Made by a program: the position numbers and the translations under genes. Below the pieces are notes generated by a model that was not told the origin of the DNA, searched no databases, and was given only the letters and a program-made list of their open reading frames with translations. From assembly GCF_025154075.1 (NCBI RefSeq), contig NZ_JAOAMU010000001.1:1026958-1090957 (forward strand): a stretch of DNA of 64,000 nt. Reading direction: 5' to 3'. Of the stretch, positions 16,237 to 24,159 are shown one piece after another. How positions within the stretch are numbered: position 1 is the stretch's first letter; every line of letters begins with the position of its first letter. Source of the DNA: Chryseobacterium herbae (GTDB lineage: Bacteria > Bacteroidota > Bacteroidia > Flavobacteriales > Weeksellaceae).

Positions 16237-17601
16237 TTATTTGTTTCCAAGGTAAAAATTGATTCCAAGTGCAAAACGAAGTGCCTGGTCTTTTCTTTTT
16301 CCGTTGACCAAACCTTCCCAGTTATCTTTAAAACCGATATCATACTGTGACGAAACCCGGATTGCGGTATTATTCCCGATCATGTATTCCAGTCCGCCGC
16401 CGACCTGGCCTTTGTACTGAGGTTTGTATTTTGAAAACATCGCTCCCGCTCCGCCGTAAACGTACGGACTGAATCTGTATTTAGGGAACAGAAGGAATTC
16501 CAGATTGAGCTCGGGAACGAAATAGCTTCTTTTAATAATAGTTTCATTTTCCAAAGTGAAGTACCCTGCGCTGGTTTCAATATTGAAATTGGGGCTTATA
16601 AAGTATTTTACCCCTAGCTTTCCGCCAACATTCATTTTAGGATTTACGTAGTCATCTTTGATTTTCTGAGCTTCTACATTCGCAAAAACGGACATTTTCT
16701 GTCTGTAATTCTCCGGAAACTTATTCCCGACCGTTCTTCCTACATTGTCTTCCTGTTCTTTATTGTAATCATTGATCAGAGCCTGATACCCCGTTAAATT
16801 CTCAGATGCTTTTCCCCATATCTTATCCCTGATCCCTTCAACGATTAAAGATCTTACTGCCTTTTCGATGGCTTCGGTTACAGCAAGCTGTACGGGCTCA
16901 TTTTGAGTAAGACCAACCTCAGCTTCCAAAAGTCTTTCGGTATCGATATATCTGAAAAAACTTCCGTTGACGCTGGTGGATAAGATGGTTTTGGAAATAT
17001 AAACGGTTTTAAGAATTTCACCGTTCAGAGTAGATACGGCACGCAGATAAATAGTAATTCTATCCTGGCGATATTGTGTAGAAGCGCCTATTCCGAAGTA
17101 TCTCGCTCCGAGGCCTCCGGTCATGACATTGCTATCGTAAGAGATCACGCCACCTTCGAGAAGAATTCCCGCATAAAGAAGAGGAGGAAGCGATTGGCTA
17201 TTTTTATCAGCATCTTTATTGTATTCCTGTCTGGTGGACCGGATGATCTGTCTTTCGTTTAAAAGATTGGCGATATTTTCTCTTTCAATCGGGATAAACC
17301 ACCGGCTGTCTTCCAATGCTTTGATCAGAATAGTGGTGGTTCCTTGCGGAACAGCCGTACTCCAGTTGTTGCCGTTTTCTGACGGTTTATACTGGCCGGT
17401 CTGGTCTCTGAATTTGTATACGCCAATGACGATTTTTTCTTTGGGAAGCGGAAGATTTTTCAATTCCGCAGTAGAAGGAGTAAGCTCTCCCATGGTGGAT
17501 CTTTCAGGATCGGAAGGAAGACCAAGTATCGAACTGCAGGCCTGCATTAAGCACAGCAGGAACGTACAGAAAAAAATTCTGGTGTAAGTGTAAGTTCTCA
17601 T
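16237..17601 (-). CDS. csgG: CsgG-family curli secretion lipoprotein with C-terminal beta-barrel-like extension
   Basis: 454 residues, against about 277 in E. coli CsgG. A lipoprotein signal ends in MQAC (Cys22). The CsgG domain spans about 35-275, with the family segments KIVIGVYKFRDQTGQYK and SRWFIPIERENIANLLNERQ. CsgG forms the nonameric outer-membrane pore for curlin export. After a helical linker, residues ~320-454 alternate hydrophobic and polar residues (GGKLGVKYFISPNFNIETSA...YVYGGAGAMFSKY...LRFALGINFYLG) like OmpA/OMP_b-brl barrels. The fusion is unusual relative to the model system. It sits 25 bases after csgF. Confidence 0.9.
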   Translation of the reverse strand: MRTYTYTRIFFCTFLLCLMQACSSILGLPSDPERSTMGELTPSTAELKNLPLPKEKIVIGVYKFRDQTGQYKPSENGNNWSTAVPQGTTTILIKALEDSRWFIPIERENIANLLNERQIIRSTRQEYNKDADKNSQSLPPLLYAGILLEGGVISYDSNVMTGGLGARYFGIGASTQYRQDRITIYLRAVSTLNGEILKTVYISKTILSTSVNGSFFRYIDTERLLEAEVGLTQNEPVQLAVTEAIEKAVRSLIVEGIRDKIWGKASENLTGYQALINDYNKEQEDNVGRTVGNKFPENYRQKMSVFANVEAQKIKDDYVNPKMNVGGKLGVKYFISPNFNIETSAGYFTLENETIIKRSYFVPELNLEFLLFPKYRFSPYVYGGAGAMFSKYKPQYKGQVGGGLEYMIGNNTAIRVSSQYDIGFKDNWEGLVNGKRKDQALRFALGINFYLGNK

Positions 17602-17626
17602 GGTAAGTCTGGTTTTTAGTTATTTT

Positions 17627-18037
17627 TTATTTTGGAATGACGATCTCGGACTGATCGCCTGAACTGGTATCCAAAATATTGATCAAAAGTCCCTGGGCTG
17701 TAGTTGTAATCTGCAGATAAAGCGAGCCGAAAAGATAATTTCCGGGCTTCAGGCTGCCCTCCCCGAACTGATCTTCAAACAATTTCCTGGACAGCTCACT
17801 CAGGATCTGCCTGTTGAGGCTCTGGCTGAAACTGTCTAAAGAATTGACGTTATCGAGCAAACTGCTGTAATCATCTTTTTCGTCAAATTGATTTTGGGCA
17901 TTTGCTGAACTTAAAAGCCACTGATAGTTAAACGTATCTCCTCCGAATGCCGGATTGATGGGCTTATAAACGAGCTGCTGAGATTTTCCGGAGAAAATAC
18001 CCGCAATAAAGGTCAAAATAATGATAAAAGTTTTCAT
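17627..18037 (-). CDS. csgF: Curli assembly protein CsgF
   Basis: 136 residues with a cleavable signal peptide (about 1-19). The N-terminal family signature QLVYKPINPAFGGDTFNYQ is exactly the part that inserts into the CsgG channel in the E. coli complex. The rest, about 100 residues, is the surface neck/helical portion that couples secretion to nucleation. It is 11 bases from csgE and 25 from csgG, in the same transcript. Confidence 0.92.
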   Translation of the reverse strand: MKTFIIILTFIAGIFSGKSQQLVYKPINPAFGGDTFNYQWLLSSANAQNQFDEKDDYSSLLDNVNSLDSFSQSLNRQILSELSRKLFEDQFGEGSLKPGNYLFGSLYLQITTTAQGLLINILDTSSGDQSEIVIPK

Positions 18038-18048
18038 GGCGGACGTTT

Positions 18049-18783
18049 TTAGTAGATAAATTCATTTTTAATGAGGTTTTTCTTGGCATTAAATTCTTTG
18101 ATATATTTTAAGCTGGCTGCCAGCTGTTCTTTCAGATAGTCTTCGCTTGGATTGGTCATAAAGCTGTAAATCACTTTGTCATCGATCTGGATGTTGATCT
18201 GACCGCTGGTCCCGCGGAGAGGAAGTTCGGAAATAGTCACTGCACCGTTGCTTTTATCAGGAATCTGACTGTACTGGATGTAGAAAAGATCATAAAAGTC
18301 TTTCCCGACCTTTGTTTTGGTTTCGTCAATAGTGAGTCCTTTCAGTTCAAAGACGGCATCTTCTTCTACTTTGGCTGTTTTCTTTTTAAACAGATCAGTA
18401 TTAATTTCAAGACTGTCTTTCGCGATCAGTTTCTGGGTTTCTTCATCTTTTACGTAGAGGAAAGCTTTCAGAGCATCTTTCGGTTCAAGATTAACATTGA
18501 TCTCAGATAAAACTTTTACTTCATTGGGATTGATTGAAAATTTACCACTTTGCTGGTTATTGGAGAGATTGCCGGCATTTCCTTTTTTTATAGAAACCAA
18601 CAGATAGTTCAGTTCTTTATACACTGAGGTATTATTGGCCACAACAGCTTTGAGATTAATCTGATTTTCCAGGATGCTTTTTTCAATCCTTGCGTTCACT
18701 TTTTTATCTTCCTGCCCATCAACCGTTGCAGACAGGAAGATAAATAAAGTGCACAGATTTAAGGAATATAAAAATTTCATCAC
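18049..18783 (-). CDS. csgE: CsgE curli adaptor with an N-terminal CsgH-like domain
   Basis: 244 residues versus about 130 for E. coli CsgE. A signal peptide (about 1-23) is followed by an extra beta-rich domain (~25-130; INLKAVVANNTSVYKELNY, GNLSNNQQSGKFSINPNEV) that resembles CsgH, a curlin amyloid inhibitor of other lineages. Residues ~140-244 are the CsgE domain (GLTIDETKTKVGKDFYDLFY ... PLRGTSGQINIQIDDKVIY). CsgE caps the CsgG pore from the periplasm. A fused inhibitor would let the cap hold curlin unfolded. The CsgE half is clear; the CsgH resemblance is by eye. Confidence 0.87.
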   Translation of the reverse strand: MMKFLYSLNLCTLFIFLSATVDGQEDKKVNARIEKSILENQINLKAVVANNTSVYKELNYLLVSIKKGNAGNLSNNQQSGKFSINPNEVKVLSEINVNLEPKDALKAFLYVKDEETQKLIAKDSLEINTDLFKKKTAKVEEDAVFELKGLTIDETKTKVGKDFYDLFYIQYSQIPDKSNGAVTISELPLRGTSGQINIQIDDKVIYSFMTNPSEDYLKEQLAASLKYIKEFNAKKNLIKNEFIY

Positions 18784-18790
18784 GTGTGTT

Positions 18791-19189
18791 TTAATAATTT
18801 CTCATGAAAATGGTTTTGTTGTCACCTTTTACACTGATCTGCATTCCGTCTGAGATGCTGTTGCTTCCGGTAATATCAATAATATTGTTATTTCCCTGAG
18901 CGGTAACGGCAGTTTTGGTTTCCTGATCCGTAAATGAATTAATGAAAAAAAGTGTATTGAAGTCTCCCAGTTGCTGAATGGCAATATTGGTTTTCGCATT
19001 AAGAGAAAGTTCAGCGCTATTGTTATCTCCTATCTGGATAACGCTGGAGCCATAAAGCCCCTGTTCTGTCTGCTGTCTTGCCATAAGATCAAGAACCGTA
19101 CTGCTGTTGAGCTTGTCCCAGTCTACCTGCTGAGCTTGCACACAAAGCACTGTGAAAAGTGTAAAGGCACCCCACCCGAGTTTCAACAT
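18791..19189 (-). CDS. csgB: Minor curlin, CsgB-like nucleator
   Basis: Read from the ATG at 19189 (MLKLGWGAFTLF) this is 132 residues with a signal peptide ending at VQAQ. An upstream in-frame ATG at 19240 would put 17 charged residues before the signal. At least three curlin-type units are visible: VIQIGDNNSAELSL, IQQLGDFNTLFF and TAQGNNNIIDITG. They are fewer and more degenerate than in the gene upstream, as expected for a nucleator. It is 7 bases from csgE and separated from csgA by a terminator. Confidence 0.82.
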   Translation of the reverse strand: MLKLGWGAFTLFTVLCVQAQQVDWDKLNSSTVLDLMARQQTEQGLYGSSVIQIGDNNSAELSLNAKTNIAIQQLGDFNTLFFINSFTDQETKTAVTAQGNNNIIDITGSNSISDGMQISVKGDNKTIFMRNY

Positions 19190-19295
19190 GGTCTTAATTT
19201 TTAATAAAGGTACATGAATAGAGGATTTGGAAAAACACACCCAGCAGGTACAAATATAAAATCACGGTTTCCGGGTATGTCTATCGTTTTAAGCT

Positions 19296-19328
19296 TAAAA
19301 AGGAGAAAACCGCAGCCTCTCCTTTTAT
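19296..19328 (-). terminator. Terminator between csgA and csgB
   Basis: On the minus strand AAAAGGAGA / TCTCCTTTTT around an 11-base loop, ending in a T run, about 21 bases past the csgA stop. Partial read-through would give more major than minor curlin. Confidence 0.75.
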
Positions 19329-19348
19329 GCTTGATTACAGTACATGAA

Positions 19349-20167
19349 CTAGTTGGATTGGTTAACGATCATTGAGTTTCCGTTACCCATCTGAGTTCCT
19401 ACGTGAATGTGAGAATCTCCACTTTGAGCTACCCAGGTAAAGTTATTGTTACCCATCTGAACATCAATCGCTGTGTTGGAATCTCCTAATTGAAGTTGGT
19501 ATAATTGGTTACTGTTTCCAATCTGAACACCCATAGCGGTATTGTCATCACCTACCTGAACTGAAGCAGCAATATTGTTGTTACCGCCTTGATCGTGTGT
19601 GGCACTGTTATCATTACCATCCTGATATTGCACTAAAAGGTTATTGTTACCTACCTGAAGGCCGTTAGCGTCGTTTCTTCTTCCAAGCTGAATCTGATAA
19701 GCATCGTTTCCGTTTCCTAACTGAATAGCAGAAGCATCATTTCTTCTTCCATCCTGATATTGTACGACTGCATTTCCTATTCCCAGCTGTAAAGAAGAGG
19801 TTGCATTTCTTCTTCCGATCTGAGTCTGTTCTGTGGAGTTTAATGCTCCCAACTGCCAGGTTGTTGCAGAGTTTCTGTTTCCTGTTTGGCTTACATCATT
19901 GGTATTACCGATACCAGCTTGGTCTACGTCAATGGAGTTTCTGTTTCCAATACTTTCAGCAGTATTAATATTCAGAATACCTACCTGATCGATATCTGCC
20001 GTATTACGGTTTCCATTCTGTGTTAAAGAGTTGATGTTTAAAAGCCCTGTCTGGTCTACAGTAGCAACGTTCAAGTTTCCAATCTGAGCAGTAAGATCAA
20101 TGTTTGATTGTGCGAAGCTGAAACTCATGGCCATTAGTGTAAATACACCTGTAATAAAGTTTTTCAT
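19349..20167 (-). CDS. csgA: Major curlin, CsgA-like amyloid subunit
   Basis: 272 residues. A signal peptide (MKNFITGVFTLMAMSFSFAQ) is followed by about 22 consecutive units of 11 residues with the pattern Q-x-G-x-x-N (QIGNLN, QTGLLN, QNGNRN, QVGILN ... QMGNGN), i.e. about 11 full curlin repeats of 22 residues. E. coli CsgA has five. This Q/G/N ladder is the diagnostic curlin beta-solenoid. One unit has Ser for Gln (SIGNRN), and the central block favours QxGRRN. It is first in the operon with its own promoter and terminator. Confidence 0.95.
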   Translation of the reverse strand: MKNFITGVFTLMAMSFSFAQSNIDLTAQIGNLNVATVDQTGLLNINSLTQNGNRNTADIDQVGILNINTAESIGNRNSIDVDQAGIGNTNDVSQTGNRNSATTWQLGALNSTEQTQIGRRNATSSLQLGIGNAVVQYQDGRRNDASAIQLGNGNDAYQIQLGRRNDANGLQVGNNNLLVQYQDGNDNSATHDQGGNNNIAASVQVGDDNTAMGVQIGNSNQLYQLQLGDSNTAIDVQMGNNNFTWVAQSGDSHIHVGTQMGNGNSMIVNQSN

Positions 20168-20198
20168 TTTTGGTAAAATTAATTGGTTAATAGTATGA

Positions 20199-20228
20199 CA
20201 AAGGTATAGGCTAAAGCTAAGCGAGAAA
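20199..20228 (-). promoter_or_regulatory. Curli operon promoter
   Basis: Minus strand TTTC (20228-20225), 18-base spacer, TACCTTTG (20206-20199), a full TAnnTTTG match; predicted leader about 25 bases. The rest of the 351-base gap up to the Nudix gene holds no gene. At 20261-20290 the octamer TGTTTACC occurs twice about 24 bases apart, and GTAAC/GTTAC half sites lie at 20300-20320. These are candidate activator sites upstream of -33. Confidence 0.6.
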
Positions 20229-20518
20229 CCACTGCTAAAGTGTAAATTTTAAAAATCACTGTTTACCGTTCCCTATGTAACTGTTTACCTTTTTCTCTGT
20301 GTAACGTGTTTCAGTTACGTGAAAATACGGTAATCTATCACCGTGTTTTCCACATGAATATATAAAATAACTCTAATTTTATAGATTAAAAAAAACACTC
20401 ATTTTATCAACCTTTTACATTTTAAATTTTTGAATTTTTAAATCTTTTAATCTCTCCCAATGGTTAATTAATGTTAACGCCTATTCTTTTCTTCAGTATA
20501 TATTGCTAAATTTGAGCT

Positions 20519-21148
20519 ATGGAAAGTTTTGGAAAAGATTTATTGAGGAAAATTACAAATGTAGAACTGCCGGGAGTGCACGCTCACGGGGTATTTTCAC
20601 CACCTTCCCGCCCTGTATTTACGTATGATGAAATACTGGCGAAAAATCCAAAATTTGCAGCAGTAAATATTGTTCTGTATCTGAAAGACAATGAATGGTA
20701 TTTCCCTCTGATCCAGAGAACCATCAACGAACATGACAGACACAGCGGGCAGATCTCCCTTCCCGGCGGCAAGCGTGAGGAAATGGACAGAGACTTTGCT
20801 GAAACCGCAGTCCGTGAAACTTCCGAAGAAATAGGCATAGAAAAACATTATATCAGAGTGATCCGGGAAATGTCTCCGATCTATGTTCCACCGAGTAATT
20901 TTTACGTTTATCCCTATATTTCGTATACTAAAAAGAATCCGCTTTTCGTTCTTCAGCAGAGCGAGGCGGTAGAAACTATAGAATTCCCTATCACTTCTTT
21001 TCTAAGCCTCCCGGATAATCCGGAAATGATGGCGCTTCCCGGTGCTGCCGGACATGAAGTTCCGGTCATCAATTTCAACGGATATATTATCTGGGGCGCT
21101 ACAGCAATGATATTGAGCGAGTTTAGCCAGTTGCTGAAAAAAATGTAA
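20519..21148 (+). CDS. Nudix hydrolase, probable coenzyme A pyrophosphatase
   Basis: 209 residues. The Nudix box runs from LPGGKREEMDRDFAETA to VRETSEEIGI (about 81-106), with one residue more between GG and RE than the textbook box, a spacing seen in NudL-type CoA pyrophosphatases. The preceding HSGQISLPGG is the NudL/UPF0035 signature. It would hydrolyse CoA or its derivatives to ADP and phosphopantetheine. A TAnnTTTG element (20507-20514) lies only 5 bases before the ATG, so the message may be leaderless or nearly so. Confidence 0.88.
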   Translation: MESFGKDLLRKITNVELPGVHAHGVFSPPSRPVFTYDEILAKNPKFAAVNIVLYLKDNEWYFPLIQRTINEHDRHSGQISLPGGKREEMDRDFAETAVRETSEEIGIEKHYIRVIREMSPIYVPPSNFYVYPYISYTKKNPLFVLQQSEAVETIEFPITSFLSLPDNPEMMALPGAAGHEVPVINFNGYIIWGATAMILSEFSQLLKKM

Positions 21149-21153
21149 CTTTG
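21122..21153 (+). promoter_or_regulatory. Promoter of plsC-like gene, inside the end of the Nudix gene
   Basis: TTTA (21122-21125), 20-base spacer, TAACTTTG (21146-21153), overlapping the Nudix stop codon. Predicted leader of about 15 bases. Confidence 0.5.
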
Positions 21154-21175
21154 CACGATAGTGTTTAATTGAGAG

Positions 21176-21982
21176 ATGGCGAAGAAAAATATTTTCACCG
21201 ATGCATTCGGAACACCTTATTTTTTAAAAAGGTTAATCATTTTTATTTTAGGAATTGTATCCTACAGAAGGTTCAACGGCTTTAATAAACTGAAGATAAC
21301 CGGTACGGAACACCTTGTAGATCTTCCGGATTCCAACGTGCTTTTTGTATGTAACCATCAAACCTACTTTGCAGACGTAGCAGCAATGTATCACGCATTC
21401 TGTGCTGTAAACAACGGTTATCTGGATACGATTAAAAACCCGATCTACCTGCTCAACCCCAAGATTGATTTTTACTATGTAGCAGCAGAAGAAACCATGA
21501 ACAAAGGGATTCTTCCGAAGATCTTTAAGATCGCCGGTGCTGTAACGGTAAAAAGAACCTGGAGAGCAGAGGGTAAAAACGTCAACAGAATGGTAGATCT
21601 TACCGAAGTTGATAATATTATGAAAGCTCTGGACAACGGCTGGGTAGCTACTTTCCCTCAGGGTACTACATCTGCTTTTGCACAGGGACGAAGAGGAACG
21701 GCCAAACTGGTTAAAAGTCAGCGTCCGATCGTGATCCCTATCAAGATCAACGGTTTCAGAAGAGCATTTGACAAGAAAGGCCTCCGGGTAAAGGTAACAG
21801 GCGTAAAACCTACCATGGAATTCAAAGCACCTCTGGACATCGATTACGACAATGAAAAAGCGCCTGAAATTTTATTGAAGATCATGACTGCCATTGAACA
21901 GACAGAGGACTTCAATGTACTGCACAATTATGATGAAGAACTTAAGGCTAAAAAATTAGAACAAAAAGATTCAAATCATTAA
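21176..21982 (+). CDS. 1-acyl-sn-glycerol-3-phosphate acyltransferase-like (PlsC family)
   Basis: 268 residues. Motif I is CNHQTYFADV, with five rather than the canonical four residues between the catalytic His and Asp. Motif III is FPQGTTSAFAQG, with Gln in place of the usual Glu of FPEGTRS. Motif IV is PIVIPIKING. The fold family is clear, and such variants are, as I recall, common in Bacteroidota PlsC-like proteins, so the enzyme is probably active on an acyl transfer in membrane lipid synthesis. The exact substrate is open. It is followed 15 bases later by a lipoprotein gene and then mpl. Confidence 0.82.
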   Translation: MAKKNIFTDAFGTPYFLKRLIIFILGIVSYRRFNGFNKLKITGTEHLVDLPDSNVLFVCNHQTYFADVAAMYHAFCAVNNGYLDTIKNPIYLLNPKIDFYYVAAEETMNKGILPKIFKIAGAVTVKRTWRAEGKNVNRMVDLTEVDNIMKALDNGWVATFPQGTTSAFAQGRRGTAKLVKSQRPIVIPIKINGFRRAFDKKGLRVKVTGVKPTMEFKAPLDIDYDNEKAPEILLKIMTAIEQTEDFNVLHNYDEELKAKKLEQKDSNH

Positions 21983-21997
21983 AGTAAGTAAAAAATT

Positions 21998-22435
21998 ATG
22001 AACAAAATATTAGGGATCTTATTCGCGGTCATAGTATTAGTTTCGTGTAACAGTCAGAAAGTATATTCGGATTTTGACATCAGCTATTCCAAAAGCGGAG
22101 GCTTTGCTCCTGCGTATGAAAATCTGCTGATCAAAGGCAACAATGCCCATTATTCTTTTGAAGGTCAGGGAAAAAAGTACAAACAGGATTTCAAAATTTC
22201 AGATGAAGATCTGAAGAAACTGGATCAGGTGCTTTCCCAGAATAATTTCAGAAGAATACAGGAAGACAGAAAAAAACTGTATGATAATGTAAGCATTTCC
22301 ATCAACATCAAGAAGGGCCTGAATGAAGGCAGCAAGACGGATGCAAGTATGATCATGCCGAACTTTACGACGAACTGGAACAATATCCTGAACGCTTTCC
22401 AGGAGATCATTAATAACAACGTAAAAAAACAGTAA
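21998..22435 (+). CDS. Lipoprotein of unknown function
   Basis: 145 residues with a type II signal peptide, lipobox VLVSC (Cys17). The mature part (FDISYSKSGGFAPAYENLLIKG...) resembles small Bacteroidota envelope lipoproteins with a single alpha/beta domain but has no motif I can name. It ends 6 bases before the TTG start of mpl, and the pair is probably translated from one message with plsC. A role in the envelope is likely; nothing more can be said. Confidence 0.75.
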   Translation: MNKILGILFAVIVLVSCNSQKVYSDFDISYSKSGGFAPAYENLLIKGNNAHYSFEGQGKKYKQDFKISDEDLKKLDQVLSQNNFRRIQEDRKKLYDNVSISINIKKGLNEGSKTDASMIMPNFTTNWNNILNAFQEIINNNVKKQ

Positions 22436-22441
22436 ATACAA

Positions 22442-23779
22442 TTGAAAACCCATTTCATTGCCATCGGCGGAAGCGCCATGCATAATCTTGCCATTGCGTT
22501 AAAAGACAAAGGATATCAGGTGACAGGTTCGGATGATGCTATTTTTGAACCTTCAAGATCCAGACTTGATCATAAAGGAATTTTGCCTCAGGAAATGGGC
22601 TGGTTCCCGGAAAAGATCACGGCGGATATTGATGCGGTTATTCTTGGAATGCATGCCCATCAGGACAATCCTGAGCTGGCAAGAGCGAAAGAGCTGGGTT
22701 TAAAAATTTATTCATATCCTGAATTTCTTTACGAACAGTCTAAAAACAAAACAAGAGTCGTAATCGCCGGATCACACGGGAAAACAACGATTACTTCAAT
22801 GATCCTTCACGTCCTGAATTTCCACCAGAAAGACGTAGATTTTATGGTGGGTGCACAGCTGGAAGGTTTTGACTGTATGGTAAAACTGACCCCGGACAAC
22901 GACTTTATGGTGCTAGAAGGTGATGAATACCTTTCCTCTCCTATCGATCTGCGTTCAAAGTTTCTTCTGTACCAGCCCAATATTGCTTTAATGAGCGGTA
23001 TTGCATGGGATCATATCAATGTATTTAAAACGTTTGACGATTATATTGAACAGTTCAGAAAATTCGTGGCGAGTATTACTGCCGGCGGTGTTCTGGTTTA
23101 TAATGAAGAAGATGCAGAAGTCGTAAAAGTAGTGGAAGCCGCTGAAAACTATTTCAGAAAAATTCCTTACAAAACGCCTGAATATGAGATCAGCAACGGA
23201 AAAGTCTATTTAAAAACTGAAATGGGTGATGTTCCTCTTTCTGTTTTCGGAGCCCATAACCTTCTGAATATGGAAGGGGCAAGACATATCTGCCGCCAGC
23301 TGGGAATCATGGATGAAGATTTCTACGAGGCTATTATGAGCTTTAAAGGAGCTTCAAAACGTCTTGAAAAAGTAGAAAGAGAAGATAAGGGAACTTTATA
23401 TAAAGATTTTGCCCACGCACCGAGCAAAGTAAAGGCAACGGTAAAGGCATTTCAGGAGCAGTTTAAAAAGGAAAAGAAATATGGTTTCCTTGAACTGCAT
23501 ACCTATTCCAGCTTAAATCCGGTTTTCCTTGAACAGTACGACCACGCAATGGATGGTCTGGAGGAAGCGGTAGTTTTCTATTCCGAAGATGCTTTAAAGA
23601 TCAAAAGAATGGAACCTATTTCTCCGGAATTCATTAAAGAAAAATTCAAAAATGACAGACTGAGAGTATTCACCAATGCTGAAGATCTTCATGCTTACTG
23701 GGAAACTCTGGACAAAACAGACGGTGTTTTCCTGATGATGAGCTCGGGTAACTTCGGAGGTTTGGATCTGAGTAAGTAA
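22442..23779 (+). CDS. mpl: UDP-N-acetylmuramate:tripeptide ligase, Mpl-type
   Basis: 445 residues from a TTG start at 22442, chosen because the family N-terminus KTHFIAIGGSAMHNLAIAL begins right there and no ATG precedes it. ATP-binding motif GSHGKTTITSMI at about 113-124, a central Mur ligase domain and the C-terminal domain with GASKRLEKVERE and FAHAPSKVKATV. Mpl reattaches the murein tripeptide L-Ala-gamma-D-Glu-meso-Dap to UDP-MurNAc, so it recycles cell wall. UDP-MurNAc:L-Ala ligase (MurC) is the alternative, but the HFIAIGG.AMHN start favours Mpl. Confidence 0.88.
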   Translation: MKTHFIAIGGSAMHNLAIALKDKGYQVTGSDDAIFEPSRSRLDHKGILPQEMGWFPEKITADIDAVILGMHAHQDNPELARAKELGLKIYSYPEFLYEQSKNKTRVVIAGSHGKTTITSMILHVLNFHQKDVDFMVGAQLEGFDCMVKLTPDNDFMVLEGDEYLSSPIDLRSKFLLYQPNIALMSGIAWDHINVFKTFDDYIEQFRKFVASITAGGVLVYNEEDAEVVKVVEAAENYFRKIPYKTPEYEISNGKVYLKTEMGDVPLSVFGAHNLLNMEGARHICRQLGIMDEDFYEAIMSFKGASKRLEKVEREDKGTLYKDFAHAPSKVKATVKAFQEQFKKEKKYGFLELHTYSSLNPVFLEQYDHAMDGLEEAVVFYSEDALKIKRMEPISPEFIKEKFKNDRLRVFTNAEDLHAYWETLDKTDGVFLMMSSGNFGGLDLSK

Positions 23780-23844
23780 TGTGACGATGAGTTGATTTGA
23801 TCATTTGATGGTGAATGAACGTTATTGAATTTCTATATAAATAA

Positions 23845-23880
23845 AAATCCTTTCATGCAGATGAAGGGATTTCATTTTTT
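23845..23880 (+). terminator. Terminator after mpl
   Basis: Stem AAATCCTTTCAT / ATGAAGGGATTT with loop GCAG, followed by CATTTTTT. The remaining bases 23881-24159, up to the convergent nitronate monooxygenase, hold only AT-rich remnants of the degenerate repeats seen elsewhere and no gene. Confidence 0.8.
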
Positions 23881-24159
23881 ACAACGCGTATGTCTACAAA
23901 TTTCACGCAAATTAATTGATGATGCAGATTTTTACTTTTCTTAATCTTTTCTATCCGTATCTATCTGCGAGAGAAAAAATAAAACCATTAAGATTCCTGC
24001 TAAGTTTTTAAGAATATTAAGTTTTAGCTTCGCTATAAGACGTACAACTTAAAGAAATCATTTGATTTTTTCTAAACTAACCTTACATCCTTCACTCATC
24101 TTAATGTTTAAATAAAGCATGAATACAGTAGTCATTTTCTTTCAGTAAAATCATTACTT

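Noticed and set aside
20507..20514. TAAATTTG before the Nudix gene as a certain promoter
   Set aside because: It is only 5 bases from the ATG with no TTTG at the right distance; possible leaderless start, but not strong enough to list as a separate feature.
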